Shown piece by piece: positions 35,401-46,604 of a stretch of DNA of 64,000 nucleotides. The stretch spans positions 62,001-126,000 of the forward strand of contig SADC01000275.1 of the NCBI GenBank assembly GCA_004194705.1. The letters are read 5' to 3'. Below the pieces are notes generated by a model, which made no database searches, had not been told where the DNA came from, and saw nothing but the letters and a program-made list of their open reading frames with translations. The DNA is from Ditylenchus dipsaci (lineage: Eukaryota; Nematoda; Chromadorea; Rhabditida; Anguinidae). How positions within the stretch are numbered: position 1 is the first letter of the stretch; each line of letters opens with the position of its first letter. Made by a program: the position numbers and the translations under genes.

Positions 35401-38400
35401 AAACAATTTAGTCTTAGCGTCATCGTGGTATTTGTACTATTGCGGAATGTACACGGCCTGCACCCTGTTTGCTTGGACCAATAGAATTTGTTGCTTGATT
35501 CTTTCTCTCCTGTCTTGTTTTCTGATAGCACTTTCGCTTAGATTCACAGCAACCATGGTTGAAAACCCTTGAAGCTGCTGCGTGAGGATCTGTATGGGCG
35601 TCTAAAACCAATCAGCTAGCATTCCTTAAAACAACAACAAAACTCTAAAATCATACACCTTGTGTTTCGACTGCTTTTTTTTATGCTCGTTTTAGCTCTA
35701 GCCAAAGGCACTGCCGCGGGATTAATTGCATGATTATGACCAGTTGGCTGCCCTGAACATCCCAATAACTTAATGAAGCGGTTCCCCTCAACATAGGTGT
35801 AAAGTCTTGCTTTGCATCCGCCATCTTTGCCAAGTTCTTCTCGCATTGCCAATACTGTTTGTCTGATCTGGCTTGCTCAGCATGTGCTTGTTGAAGGCGA
35901 ACCATTATAATCAGCCTTGGTTTTGGCTTTTTGAGAGGTGAAAAAATTTAGAACGTTCTAAAATCGTTATGTTGAGTCACTGAAAACAATAATAAGGAGA
36001 AGAAAAACCTGCTCAAGAATTGCTTACAGGTGATCGGACCACTGAACACCACTGGAAATTTGCGAACATCATCAGAGCTTCTGTGATCTCTCGAGTCTTC
36101 TCTTTTATCCATCTTCTTTCTTAAAATAAAATTATCCAAGGTACATAGCAAAGTTCGAGAACAAACAAACAAAGCCTATACTTGTCAGTCAAGTTAAATT
36201 TATATGTGGATTGTTCAGCACGATTTAAGCTGAATCTAGGCCCTTAAGGATCGATCTCGACCATGAAGAGTGAATCTGGATTATTAAGAAAAAATCTAGG
36301 CCCGAGCAAATTATGGCCGAGCAAATTTTGGTCCGAGCAAATTTTGGCGCGAGCAAATTTTGTCCGTGTCCGGTGTCAAACACGTCAAAAGACCAAATCG
36401 AGATCTTCATATAGAGACAAATTCTTTTTAAAAAACATTTTGAATTCTATTTTGTTTTTGTTTTTTAGCATTTTATGTTTTTGGTTATAGCTTTGCTTAG
36501 GTAAGCTGTGTTCGATTTTTTTTGATACCACAGGAAAGCTCTAAGTTTGCTGTTTTGTTTTGAAAAAAATTAAGCTCTTTTATAAATGTAAAAAGTAAAA
36601 AAAATTAAAAGTTCGAATTTATCGGTTTGGCAGAGTCAAGTTGCTAACTTAAAAAATTATTTCTTAATAATTCTCTGTTAAAAAAAAATTCTGTCTGGCA
36701 CGATCGTAGTACGTTCACTCAGCTTTCTTATGCACATCACAGTTATTCCAAATGTGCAGTTCTCATCAAGAAAGTGGACTATTTAGCAAAAAAAAATTCC
36801 ACGTATTGGCCTGCAACTCAGTCATGATTATTCTTAAACCCTGTGCTGATGGTCTTGTTGGATAACCAAGAGACCAAAGATCATTTTGACACCAAACTTG
36901 TAAATAAAACATGAAAAATAGGGTAAAAAATAGAGTATGCACCCAAGCGGATTTGAACCTATGACTCAGACAATGCGTATATAAAAAGTACGTCCTCCCT
37001 TTAATAGGGGAAATCGAATTTGAAACAGACTTTTTAGACGAGAAGTATCCATAGAAAATTAAAAAAAACCAGTTTTATGAATATTTTTGTCATATTTTTG
37101 AGCATATTTTATCAATGGTATTTAAAAATGAAAAACTATTTTGAATTTTCATTAAAACAGAACGCCAAGCCCGATTCGGTCATTTGACGTGTTTGACACG
37201 CCGTGAGGGAACCAAGCTGTTTTGGACACAATATCTGCACCATAACGAAAGCTTGTTTCAAATACTTACTGGCGAAAAAACGCTGGGAGAGAGTATAAAA
37301 GGAACCAGGGCACCTGGAGACAAGATTATAGGCACAAACACAGATGGTGTGAGTATCAACTAAAATTTAGAGCTTTGTCAAGGTTTTTGTGAACAAATTT
37401 AAAATGACCGGGTGGAGGACCACAGGCGACAAAATAAAAGGCACAAACACCAATGGACTGAGGATTATAGGAGATACAATCCTTGGTGAAAGTATGATTG
37501 GCTGAAAAACCAAAAGGTTTTTAAAAGTGAAAAAACTTATTGCCAATGATTTTTTGGTAAATAATATCGAAATTGCACAAAAATTTCGCTAAGTCATTTC
37601 GAAACTTGTATCCACCTAAAATACGGGTTAATACACAAGTGAATCTAGCAATAGATCTAAATGAATAAAAATATTATCAAATGACGACTTTATGACCGGT
37701 ACGAACATAAATCATCATGGAAACTTTGAACCTAATAGACTTTAAGTACTGCTTTAATTTTTGGCTACCTCATTTTTGTAATGCAGTCAACCCTTTCGTC
37801 TAATGCGATAAGCATGCTCCTTTTATGCACCGAAAAAAATTAGATGTAGACAAAAACCAAATGAAATGTCGGATAAATGTCCGATTCTTGTGTTCACATT
37901 TCGTCACTTTTGTGGAGGAGAAAAAAGAGATAGCCCTTTTTAATCACCCTTTATAATAATTTGCACTTAATTAAATAAAAACTCACTGTAAATTGGTAGG
38001 AGATAAAATTAACGGTCCAAGCACCGAAACACTGAAAAGGGATAATTTTAATCGACAAAACTACAACTTCAGCTATAATCACAAGCCTCAAAACCACAGG
38101 GCTGAAGATGACTGGCGAAAGTATGATTGGTTGGCTGATTAGAGCACTGTTAAGCACAATGTTGGTAAAGGCGACTGGACTTAATACAATGTCCTTCTTG
38201 CGTATCTTAAAGGACTTGACTTGGGCAGCTTGGTCAATGTCCTTTTGCATTTGGTGTTCCAGGGAAGTGATATTTCTGTCTAGATTAGTTAGTTTGGTCA
38301 ATCGTTCTAGAGCTTCAGAACTGTTGTATGGGGAATGGGGGCCATATATCATGTACAGTTGGTCAGGATTGAGTAAGGTATAGCCTGTTTGGTTCATATC

Positions 38401-41400
38401 TTGTTGCTGAATAAAAAAAGTTGTTTATTTGTTGGGTTTTCAGTAGAGTTGGCCCGGAATTCCGGTCTTTTTTTGGATTCCGGTTCCGGTCGCGCAAAAA
38501 TATGTAATTCCGGTTCCGGTCCAAATATCAATTCCGAGCCCGACTTTATCATAATTTTGCTCTTGCTCGGCTGATTTTGAACACGTATTTTCAACTTTTG
38601 AACGAATTTTTCGTGTTAAATATCAATATACACAAAAAAATCATGTAAACCGGCAGCGATTTGTTTCGAAACTTTTTTTTCGACTCCGGCTTTGGTTTCG
38701 GCGCAAGTGAAATTCCGATTCCGGTTTCTACAAAAATCGAATTCCGGTTTCGGTTTTCACAAATCTAAAATTCCGATTCCGGTCCAAATTTCGATTCCGA
38801 GCCAACTCTAGTTTTTAGTTATATATGACGATTCATGCGCTAAGAAGGGAAAATCTACTTGGTTTTTGCAATTTTAATTCAATCAACATTCGTTGGATGC
38901 TCTATCTGGATTGGAACCGTCTTTTGAAAAGTTTTTCGCTGCAAGGAGTGATTTTACGGAGTTCGCGGTGCGAACTGGAATACAAAAGTTCATACGTTGA
39001 GAGAGCTGTAAGAAAATATTTTACAAAAAATAAAGGACAGGGTACGGGCGGTGACAGACAACCCTATTTTTTTACGATTTTATTTAATGCGGGAGCGTCG
39101 GAAGCTACTCTAATTAGACAACCTTAATTCTCACGGGCGTAAACAGTCGCAGGGAACTGGTCGAAGTAGTCATCTATCAGACACAGAGGGCTTCTTGTTT
39201 AAGTAGGCTGATTGTAAGTTAGGTGACACTTTGGTCAGAAGCATTGTGGATGTTGAGTTGTTAAGACTCTGAGTTGCCACCTCACAGGGCAGTAAAACCA
39301 GAGAATTGGTACTTTCAATAGAGGTAGCATCACGGCGTGTCAGAATGACTAAATCGGCCAAATCGTGTCAAGACCACAATTTCATTTATTTGAACCGATT
39401 TTCTATTTTCGCCCTTAAAAAGGGGGGTACCGTATTTTCTCTATTAATTACCCGGGGTAATTATTTTTCAACCCCTGTAAAATCAAAAAAAAATATTTCG
39501 ATTTTGAGATTTTTGGGCGCTCAACCAAAATCTAAAAAGTGGAATCAACTAAGTTCGTGGTGATTAAGAAAACGCAAAAAAACAGATTTGCAAAATAATT
39601 TTTTGAGCTGAGATACAGGGTGCCTATGGGGGGTAATTAATAGAGAGGGGTTAATTATTAGAGAGGGGGTAATAAATAGAGAAAATACGGTATTTTTTAT
39701 AGTCCGAATGGTTCGAATACCACTACGTGCATGCATACTTTTTTTTGACTTTTTATTAGTCGTTTTTTTATTTTTTTCAATTTATTACTTTTTTACAAAT
39801 AACCCGTTATTTTTTCATACTACAACACATGGCTGCTAATTTAGATCTATTAATACTTTAGCTCAACTTACTTGCAAAAAGTCATAAATAGAAAAAAATA
39901 AAAAACGACTTATAAATAGTCAAAAAAAAGTATGCATGCACGTAGTGGTATTCGAACCATTCGGACTATAAAATGTACCATCACCACACAGAATGACCAA
40001 ACGAAAATCGTGTTTTTCACAATGTATACGAAATATTGTCAGCGAGAAAAATCGATCTGTAAAAACAGGATTATGAAAAACGAACTACAAAAAAGATATG
40101 ACCGTTTCAAAACGGGCGAATTTCTAGAAACACCCTTTACTTGTGATTTTTTCACACAAGTTTTATGATTTCTGTTGAAGATAAAGATTCAAATTTAAAG
40201 TATTATGGCCTGAATATTTATTACTAGGGATCACAGGCGCCTATCGGCGCCTCTATTGTTCATAATTTTAGGAGGAAAATGTGTTTATCCATCACACAAA
40301 CCCTCCTCCTCTGATTACCTCTTCCTGGGTACCTCTTCCTGGGCACCCCTCCTGCATATTAACTTCCCACCCACCTTCTCGGCTACTTTCCTCGTAGTTC
40401 GGGTACTTTCCAGGTGGTTCGGGCCTGGCGCTTTTATAGTAACCCACCCCTCCCCCCCCGTACTCGGATTTTTTGAAAAGTGACCCAAAATCACCTTCCG
40501 GAGTTATTTTTTCTGCCCGACACGATGAAAGAGACAAATCTTAAAAACTTCTTTTACGGAACCCCTATTCTTAAATTAGCGACACGAATGATTTCTCATC
40601 TATCACCTACTTTTGGCCTCCGAAGTCAAAAAAGCATTACCCACTCACACATGCCAAATACTATGACTTCATTCATAAAAATAGGCAGATGCCCCTCTCA
40701 AAACTCGAATTTTTTAACGATCTTGTTTTTAAACGAAAGCTGACATTCTGGGGACACAATTGTATTGGCGACAAAATGATTTTCCCATTTATCACCTATT
40801 TTTTGGCCTCCGAAGTCAAAAAAGCGTTACCCACATATGCCTAATACTATGTCTTCATTCATAAAAATAAGCAGATGCCCCTCTCAAAACGCGATTTTTT
40901 TAACAATTTTTTTTTGAATGAAAGCTGACATTCTGGGTAACACAATGGTATTGACGACAAAAATCATTTCTCATTCTACGACCCATTTTGGCCTCCAACG
41001 TCAAAAAAAGTGTGCGTAGCAGATTTTGCGAAGGTTTTCTTAATCAGCTCAAAAGACATTTCTTTTGGTATATAAAGTTTTTGATACGTGACGGGGTGGT
41101 CGTGCCTTTCCCGTGTTAGACCATTTTGCAATGAGTTGATTTTCTAGGCAAATCTCTTGCACAAGTTGCTGTTTGAGTGTGGTCAGCCCCTCTTTGGGAC
41201 AGGTTCCTTTTGGGTGAGGTTCTGAGTTATTTTTAGCCTCTCTGGCTTGACGAAGGGAATATTTTTAACAGCTTTTGAAAGCCCTCCTCTTTTGCATGCT
41301 CACCATAGTTATTTGTGTCCCAAAAATTTATCACTAGAAGAAAAATCCATTAGTATATCTCCAAATTGTTCAAAAATTTTAAGTAATTTTAATGCGACTT

Positions 41401-44400
41401 TTCATTTAAAGGCTAGCCCCACTTCCTAAAAGCTAAATAATGATCAACTTTTTGATCAATAGATAGCCCTGGAAAATAACTATCGAATGACCAAAGCCAT
41501 AATTTTTTACCAGAACATATGGAAGTTATGACGATTTGGAATGCGCCAGGTCATATCTAAAAGTGGTGATTTAGACAGAAATTAATATATTGGGAAAAAT
41601 AAAAGAGGCAAAACAAAAAAGTAAAACAACAAAAATGCAGTTTTAACTCAGCTTTCGAATGGCACTAAATATTGCTGCTTGAACATTATTGTACTTGGTA
41701 GAAAAACTTAAAGTACGAAAAGACTAAAATCAAAAATTCTCGATTTGTGTTGACACGAAAAAGACCTTTGATTTTTCGGATTTTGCACCTGACACCCCGT
41801 GGCATCAAGCAAACTACAGATGTAACACCTTATGGAAACATAACTGGACACTATGGGACTCATTTTAAATAATTTGATTCTGCCTCAATTTAAAGTTACC
41901 TTATCTTTCGCCAATTTTTTACACAAAATGTTTTATTAAGGGTCACAAGAATTCCAAGACCGTTAAAGTATAGACTTGATTTTTCAAAAAACCTCACCTG
42001 TTGTCTAGTTAAATTGGCAGTGAGTGCTTGAAAAGTGTCAATTTTCCTTTCTTCAAATTTGCCAAACATTTTTGTCACATTTTCTTTAGTAAAATAAAGT
42101 GGGGTTCCGTCTTTGCCTCGACTTTCTGCGTCAAACCTTTTACGGTCTTCTACCGTAGTTCTGTTGCTGGCCACTGTTTTATGAAGATCCTGAAAAAATT
42201 CGACAAGTTTTAGACGTTAAATTTGTTAACGTTAAATTTAAAAAAACCTCTTCCATTTTGTCAGCTTCTTCGACCACTTCGGCAGCTTCCATGATCAAGT
42301 CTAGCCAGACTTGTTGGTCTCTGCCTCCGAAGTCTTTGAGCAAAGTGGGCAAACTAGCCAGTTTTTCCAATCCTTTCCCCTCATTGTGCAATGAGAAAAG
42401 TGAGGGCGACAGGAAATCTATCTGAATTTCGGTTTCACGAAGAGGAAAATAAAATGATAATTTAGATAATAACCGGATAATAAAAAATAATAATTAATGG
42501 AGTCGTAAATAAGGTTGTCAAAGCAAAGCTTCGATTACGGGGAAAAGCACCAAAAATTTTCTTAGGGTGCTTTTCTACTCAAGCGTAACACGAGTCGCGT
42601 AACACACTTTCAAAGCTTTCTAAACACTTCCAGACACACATTATTTATATAAATTTTGAAACATATACTAGTTTTTTAAACATTCAGTGGTCCAAATGAC
42701 GGCTAGAATCTAGCGGTCATTTTGGTAATAAAACATTTGCAGGTTTATTTAAAATTATTTTAGAAACCAGCAATAGAAAGTCCCGACACAGCGTGTTACG
42801 TTACTCGACCCGCGTAACATGCTGTTTCGGAATTAATATGATTTCTGTAATTTTAGCTGGAAAAAAACTCACATCCTTGCTGTTCTGTTCTTCTGGTGTC
42901 ACACTTAAAAATCTGGGCGAAGCAACCTTAGAAAAATAGTTAATTGTTAAAAAAGTATGTTTTCAGGTTAGACATACATTGATATTCCTGTCTTCAAAGT
43001 GTGACACATTCTTGCCAGCTGCCGCCCAAGTCAATTTCATGCCCTCTCTTAGCAAATTTAACAGTTTTTCTGCTGGACTTTTCGCTTTTTCAGAACGTTT
43101 TTTTGCTGAGGAATGCTTTTAGTTTCTTTGGGTTTTCAATTAATCTGTGAAGCTAGAAAAAAACGGATAATCATTTTAGGTACTTATGCTGTTGACGGCG
43201 CCACCCCAAATTTTTGTTTTTTGACAATATACAACCTTTGTTACATCAGAAATTCATTTATTACAAATCAAAAAACATACAATTCCGCAATTTGAGACCA
43301 CAAATGATAGAAAATATCACATCCATTAAATTTTCTTCTCCACACAAAATCAGATACATACGACTGAAATAAGGTTCTTGCCGTTCCGAATTCTTTCTTG
43401 TGGCGGTGCTTGTACTTCTGCCAGAGAGATTCGCTTGCCTGAAGAATATCAGCATCTCACGGTCCATAAATTTTGGTCCATAAATAAACCACTCCATAAA
43501 TTTTGTCGATCATGAGACAGGGGCGCATACGCAAGCAGTAGAATCTCTCTGGCAGAAGTACAAGCACCGCCACAAGAAAGAATTCGAACGGCAAGAACCT
43601 TATTTCAGTCGTATGTATCTGATTTTGTGTGGAGAAGAAAATTTAATGGATGTGATATTTTCTATCATTTGTGGTCTCAAATTGCGGAATTGTATGTTTT
43701 TTGATTTGTAATAAATGAATTTCTGATGTAACAAAGGTTGTATATTGTCAAAAAACAAAAATTTGGGGTGGCGCCGTCAACAGCATAAGTACCTCATTTT
43801 AGATGGCACAAATACACTTTTTATGGCGCAAAATTGTTTGACGCAAGTAAACTTCCTTTCGGCTCAAATACACTTTTTTATGGCGCAGATTTATTTTTTG
43901 ATGGCACTCATTTAGTGAATTTGCGCCAAGAACTAGTTAATCTGCGTCGTAAAAAGTATTTCAGCCGAAAAGAAGTTGATTTGCGCCAAATAATTTGCGC
44001 CACAAAAAAGTGTATTTGCGCCAAGAAAAAGTAAATTTGCGTCATCAAGAATGATTATAAACTATAAATGTCCATTTTAAGCTTTCTCTAGTTCTGATAT
44101 AGTTTCCTTAAAACAATTGATAGAAAAAAATAATGTGAAAACGTTTATTAATTGTTCTCTTCCAAAATTGCTGCTTGATAGAATTTATTTCAGCTTGTCA
44201 GACCGTCACTTTAAATCTTTTGACGTTTCTATAAATGATCTTTGTAAGAATTTCAGTTTCTTCCTTATTTTCTTGGATAAAAATGTTTGACCATTGATTG
44301 CACTCTGTAGAAGATTTTCATCTTTTGCTTAAAAATTTTGGTAAGGTTTCGAGACATCTAAAGTACGGTGTTTGTCCAATAGGGCGCCGGCCGCTTTTTT

Positions 44401-46421
44401 TTTGAACCACCACCCCCCCCCCCCCCCAAGCCAAATCAAGGATTCAAAAATTTTGAGATGAACCAAGCCATCAAGTCGAGGAGTAGACAACCTTCCTCAT
44501 AATCTATTGCTTAGATAATTTACCTATGTGGTTTAACCCCCCCCTAGTTTTTTAGATGTTTTCATACCCTGTAGACATTTTAAACTTAGAAAATCAAAAC
44601 TCACATCTTCCCTCATACTTCCAGGCTTTTTGAGACCACGAAAGGCAAATTCCTCCAAATTTTCTGAGCTTTCATCTCCCAGTCGTTTTTCCATTTGGCG
44701 TCTTTTGACCGACGCATCTCGCAGTTTTTGGACTGTTACTTGCCATCTAATTTTGTGGTTAGTAAATGTATGAAAAAACTATTTCTTGAAGACTAATTAA
44801 AAAAACTTACGGTCTGGTTGTAGTCTTATTTTTGGCTGTTAAAACCGATTTTAAGAGCATTCTAGCCACACTGCCTAGTGGAGATATCCTGGTGGAAGAG
44901 GGGATATGAGTTCATATCTTTGGCGATTCATAATAGCTCGTTTAGTTCTTTTTCTTATTCTTCTAATTTTTATTTCTGATTTGGTCCTTTTCGGTTTCAA
45001 AATGCTGATCCGATTGCGCTTCTTTTTGTCCATCACTTTCCTCTGTCTTTTTTTCAAATACTTGGAAAGTCTTGATGAGTGCACCAATTTTTCGGGCTAA
45101 ATTGAGGTTCTGCTCTTCGAAAAGAAATACGGAAAAAATTTATATATATTTTTTATCATTTTAGACTTGAAAATATAGAATATTCTAAACAAACGTGAGC
45201 ATTTGAATTTTTTATGAGATAACTGTTTATTCACCTGCTCTTCTTTATATCACTGGCTTTTTTTAGAATAAAACAAGAACTTCAAATCTGTAGTATTAAT
45301 ATGGAAAGATCAGGAATATAGCGAAGCTATGTAAATTTAACTGTAGTTAAACGCTTCGAAGAAACAAAAGAAGAACGAAAATCAAAGAGGATCTGAACGT
45401 TTTAGAATCGAAGAATATCTGGTTGTCAAGCGACAGCAATTAAAGCTGAACCATCAACAAAGATCAATTAAACTAGAAAACTTGGAGGAAGAATAGAAAA
45501 TTCTCGTAAATGTTTCATTTTGCTTCTTTCTTTTTATCTCATCTTTCATTCTGGGCAATCCGGCTGATTAAAGGCTCAAGTTTGCGGTGTAGAATTATTA
45601 CAGTCAAACCTCGATTATCCGCCACCATAAGGCGGTTCCCCTGGGGTTGCAGTTAAACGATGGCTGACTGTACTCACAGTTTAGAATAAAAATTATTGAA
45701 TTTTCCTAGATAAGCGAGAGCACTTGCCAAATATTTCGAAAATGTCCGCGTCTTTTTGGGAAAGCCAGTACTGAGCGCCAAAATTAAGAAATTTTTGTTC
45801 CCGTTTCTGCCCTCGTTTAGAACATATGTCAAAGTCTAGGTCACAAGTGTGTTTTTGTATTTATTTGTTTATTTTTCAGACTGAAGTAAATAAAATGTTA
45901 TGTATCTCAAACTTACTTTTCCAATTTTCTCAAGCTTCCTTGGATTGAATTTAGTTAATTTAGATGTAGTAGCATGGTTTTTAGGCTAAAAATAACTTTG
46001 AAATTATCTAAAAATATCGAAAATTTGCTACCTACCAATTTAATTTTTCTATACCTTCTGCCGATAATTTCATCGCGCAAGAGCCTAGAAACGCACTTGG
46101 CTTGTTCTGGAATAGATTTTGCCCTGTGAGAACAGTCGCCGAACTCGTCGGCAATCGCCTTAGACTTGGATTTTAGCCTTTATAATAGAGGTTAATGTAG
46201 GAATACAAGATTGAAGATACCCACCTTTTATTAGCCAGCGCGGACATAAATGAGCTTATGGCCTGGTCTACCCAGTGCTGCACCATTCTCAAACCCTCGT
46301 CTGTGCTCATACCTATGGTTTGCACTTTGTCACTGTATCTATAAGGCCCAGCTTGGGTTGGGATATGCAGCGCGATAGAGAATTGGAACAAAAACAACAA
46401 AGAGAATAGTAAAATGTTCAT
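32318..46421 (-). CDS. MLT-10-like Moulting_cycle family protein
   Basis: Secreted moulting/cuticle protein family of nematodes. Exons: 46225-46421, 46036-46177, 45917-45985, about 45112 leftwards (end unresolved), 44811-44888, 44605-44746, 42978-43115, 42873-42926, 42248-42421, 41998-42189, 38087-38406, 37987-38031, 37409-37501, 37270-37359, 33762-33840, 32318-32447. Residues 1-18 ([17 protein letters not shown]) are a signal peptide. The core has family motifs: [50 protein letters not shown]. The C-terminus is a long LSP repeat ([32 protein letters not shown]) ending LSPSWLS at TAA 32318-32320. A GC...AG intron is likely at 38032-38086. Joins not closed: exon 4 to 5, and 37987 to 37501. The last exon is one base out of frame. 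Introns hold MULE, Merlin-derived, hAT and other repeats. Confidence 0.88.
32593..33362. repeat. Foldback with gtagcaaattta end arrays, 770 bp
   Basis: The left end repeats tgtagcaaattt / tggcaaattt five times; the right end is the inverse. Inner arms share cgattttcgtctgtagc and taagcacact. It lies in the last intron of the MLT-10-like gene. Confidence 0.7.
33993..36369 (-). mobile_element. MULE (Mutator-like) DNA transposon in an MLT-10-like intron
   Basis: Long terminal inverted repeats of about 150-190 bases (left 33993-34190, right 36226-36369) with arrays of aaaatttgctcg units. The interior encodes a MULE transposase on the minus strand. Ends are approximate; I could not define a clean 9-bp target duplication. 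The gene it sits in keeps its phase across the intron, so the insertion need not inactivate it. Confidence 0.8.
34712..36114 (-). CDS. MULE transposase with N-terminal FLYWCH finger, probably degenerate
   Basis: Cuts and joins element ends (DDE nuclease). Order: start exon at 36114 ([11 protein letters not shown]...) with a donor; FLYWCH finger at about 35616-35905 ([15 protein letters not shown], then GGCKARLY and GHNH) split between two frames; first catalytic Asp region at about 35210-35310 ([13 protein letters not shown]); [15 protein letters not shown] and NVDFEQ (second acidic region) at about 35000-35120; FHLMKNF and LAFLPPLDV at 34712-34918, the typical C-terminal end of the nuclease fold. 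Frame changes inside the finger mean either unseen introns or decay. Confidence 0.72.
36380..37260. other. Rest of the MLT-10-like intron, right of the MULE
   Basis: AT-rich, no exon seen. On the minus strand a B-box-like motif (inverse of ggatttgaacc, 36949-36959) hints at a tRNA-derived repeat. At 37190-37225 ttgacacgccgtg repeats, inverted, the sequence at 33974-33986, and accaagctgttt follows in both places. The MULE may thus lie inside an older palindrome. Confidence 0.4.
37785..37880. repeat. Single-ended pogo-type repeat fragment
   Basis: gcagtcaaccctttcgtcta resembles one end of the 20320-20458 MITE family; no matching right end found. It lies between two exons of the MLT-10-like gene and could hide the missing short exon there. 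Confidence 0.4.
38444..38810. mobile_element. Non-autonomous hAT element, 367 bp
   Basis: Ends TAGAGTTGGCCCGGAAT and ATTCCGAGCCAACTCTA, with an 8-bp duplication gttttcag / gtttttag at 38436-38443 and 38811-38818. Interior repeats attccggttccggt. It landed only about 30 bases from the acceptor of exon 38406 in the MLT-10-like gene. Confidence 0.85.
39430..39690. mobile_element. TA-flanked element with attaattacccc ends, 261 bp
   Basis: Ends CCGTATTTTCTCTATTAATT and inverse, TA at 39428-39429 and 39691-39692. Three units of gagaggggtaatta at the right end. Same outer motif as 30037-31200 and 54556-56957. Confidence 0.8.
39695..39975. repeat. Foldback with tRNA-like B boxes
   Basis: Arms tatagtccgaatggttcg plus aataccactacgtgcatgca, and the inverse at 39920-39971. 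Each arm holds a B-box-like GGTTCGAATACC. Abuts the 39430-39690 element. Confidence 0.6.
40235..40252. repeat. Short palindrome aggcgcctatcggcgcct
   Basis: Exact reverse complement of 12499-12516, 28 kb away, in different surroundings (here an MLT-10-like intron). Confidence 0.55.
40580..41012. repeat. Tandem repeat, unit about 189 bp, 2.3 copies
   Basis: Copies start at 40580, 40769 and 40955 (the last partial). Shared landmarks: cctccgaagtcaaaaaagc, tcataaaaataggcagatgc and aaagctgacattctggg. In an MLT-10-like intron. The adjoining 41082-41128 is one end of the Harbinger-like palindrome family (cgtgcctttcccgtg then TTA), so the array may be the interior of a longer relative of it. Confidence 0.7.
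43179..43793. mobile_element. Merlin-derived palindrome, 615 bp
   Basis: Near-perfect inverted repeat with ends GGTACTTATGCTGTTGACGG and an exact 8-bp duplication tcatttta at 43171-43178 and 43794-43801, as for Merlin. Both arms carry the same C-terminal piece of an IS1595/Merlin-type transposase. In an MLT-10-like intron, between exons 44605 and 43115. Confidence 0.82.
43512..43716 (+). pseudogene. Merlin/IS1595-type transposase C-terminal fragment
   Basis: The plus-strand copy reads [20 protein letters not shown], the conserved third catalytic region (HTQ..ES.W), then after a frame change [16 protein letters not shown] and [10 protein letters not shown] before a stop and AATAAA. The mirror copy is on the minus strand at about 43261-43460. 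The N-terminal catalytic regions are absent, so it is not active. Confidence 0.7.
43803..44048. repeat. Repeat with tttgcgcca arrays
   Basis: Units like aaatacactttttatggcgc on the left and tttgcgccaagaaaaagt on the right are inverted about a centre near 43915. It abuts the target duplication of the Merlin-derived element. Confidence 0.6.
44049..44600. other. MLT-10-like intron sequence
   Basis: No exon seen. Contains a long C-run at 44410-44427 and a second at 44537-44544; otherwise AT-rich. Confidence 0.45.
45601..45670. mobile_element. Minimal pogo-type MITE, 70 bp
   Basis: CAGTCAAACCTCGATTATCC at the left, ggctgACTG at the right, TA at 45599-45600 and 45671-45672. The smallest member of the family here; in an MLT-10-like intron. 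Confidence 0.75.
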
Positions 46422-46604
46422 TAGAGATCAGTTGATGGGCTTCTCCATTAGAGAATATATCTTTTGATACTTAACTACTTTAATTTTGTTTCATTAAAGT
46501 AATTTTTCGTGATTTTAGAAAAAAAGTGTTTTAGACAACAAGTCTTGTTCACAACGGATCCATGCCACCTTTAAACATCTATCAATAGTAAAAAAGAGTG
46601 CAAT

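Noticed and set aside
37951..38397. 148-codon minus ORF as one uninterrupted protein
   Set aside because: The first two thirds are real exon; after about 38087 the frame loses the LSP pattern, which a GC-AG intron restores.
41130..41240. Minus-strand exon ([20 protein letters not shown]) in the MLT-10-like gene
   Set aside because: Exons 41998 and 38406 join in phase and match the family without it; this piece does not fit the phase. It may be a leftover or an unused exon.
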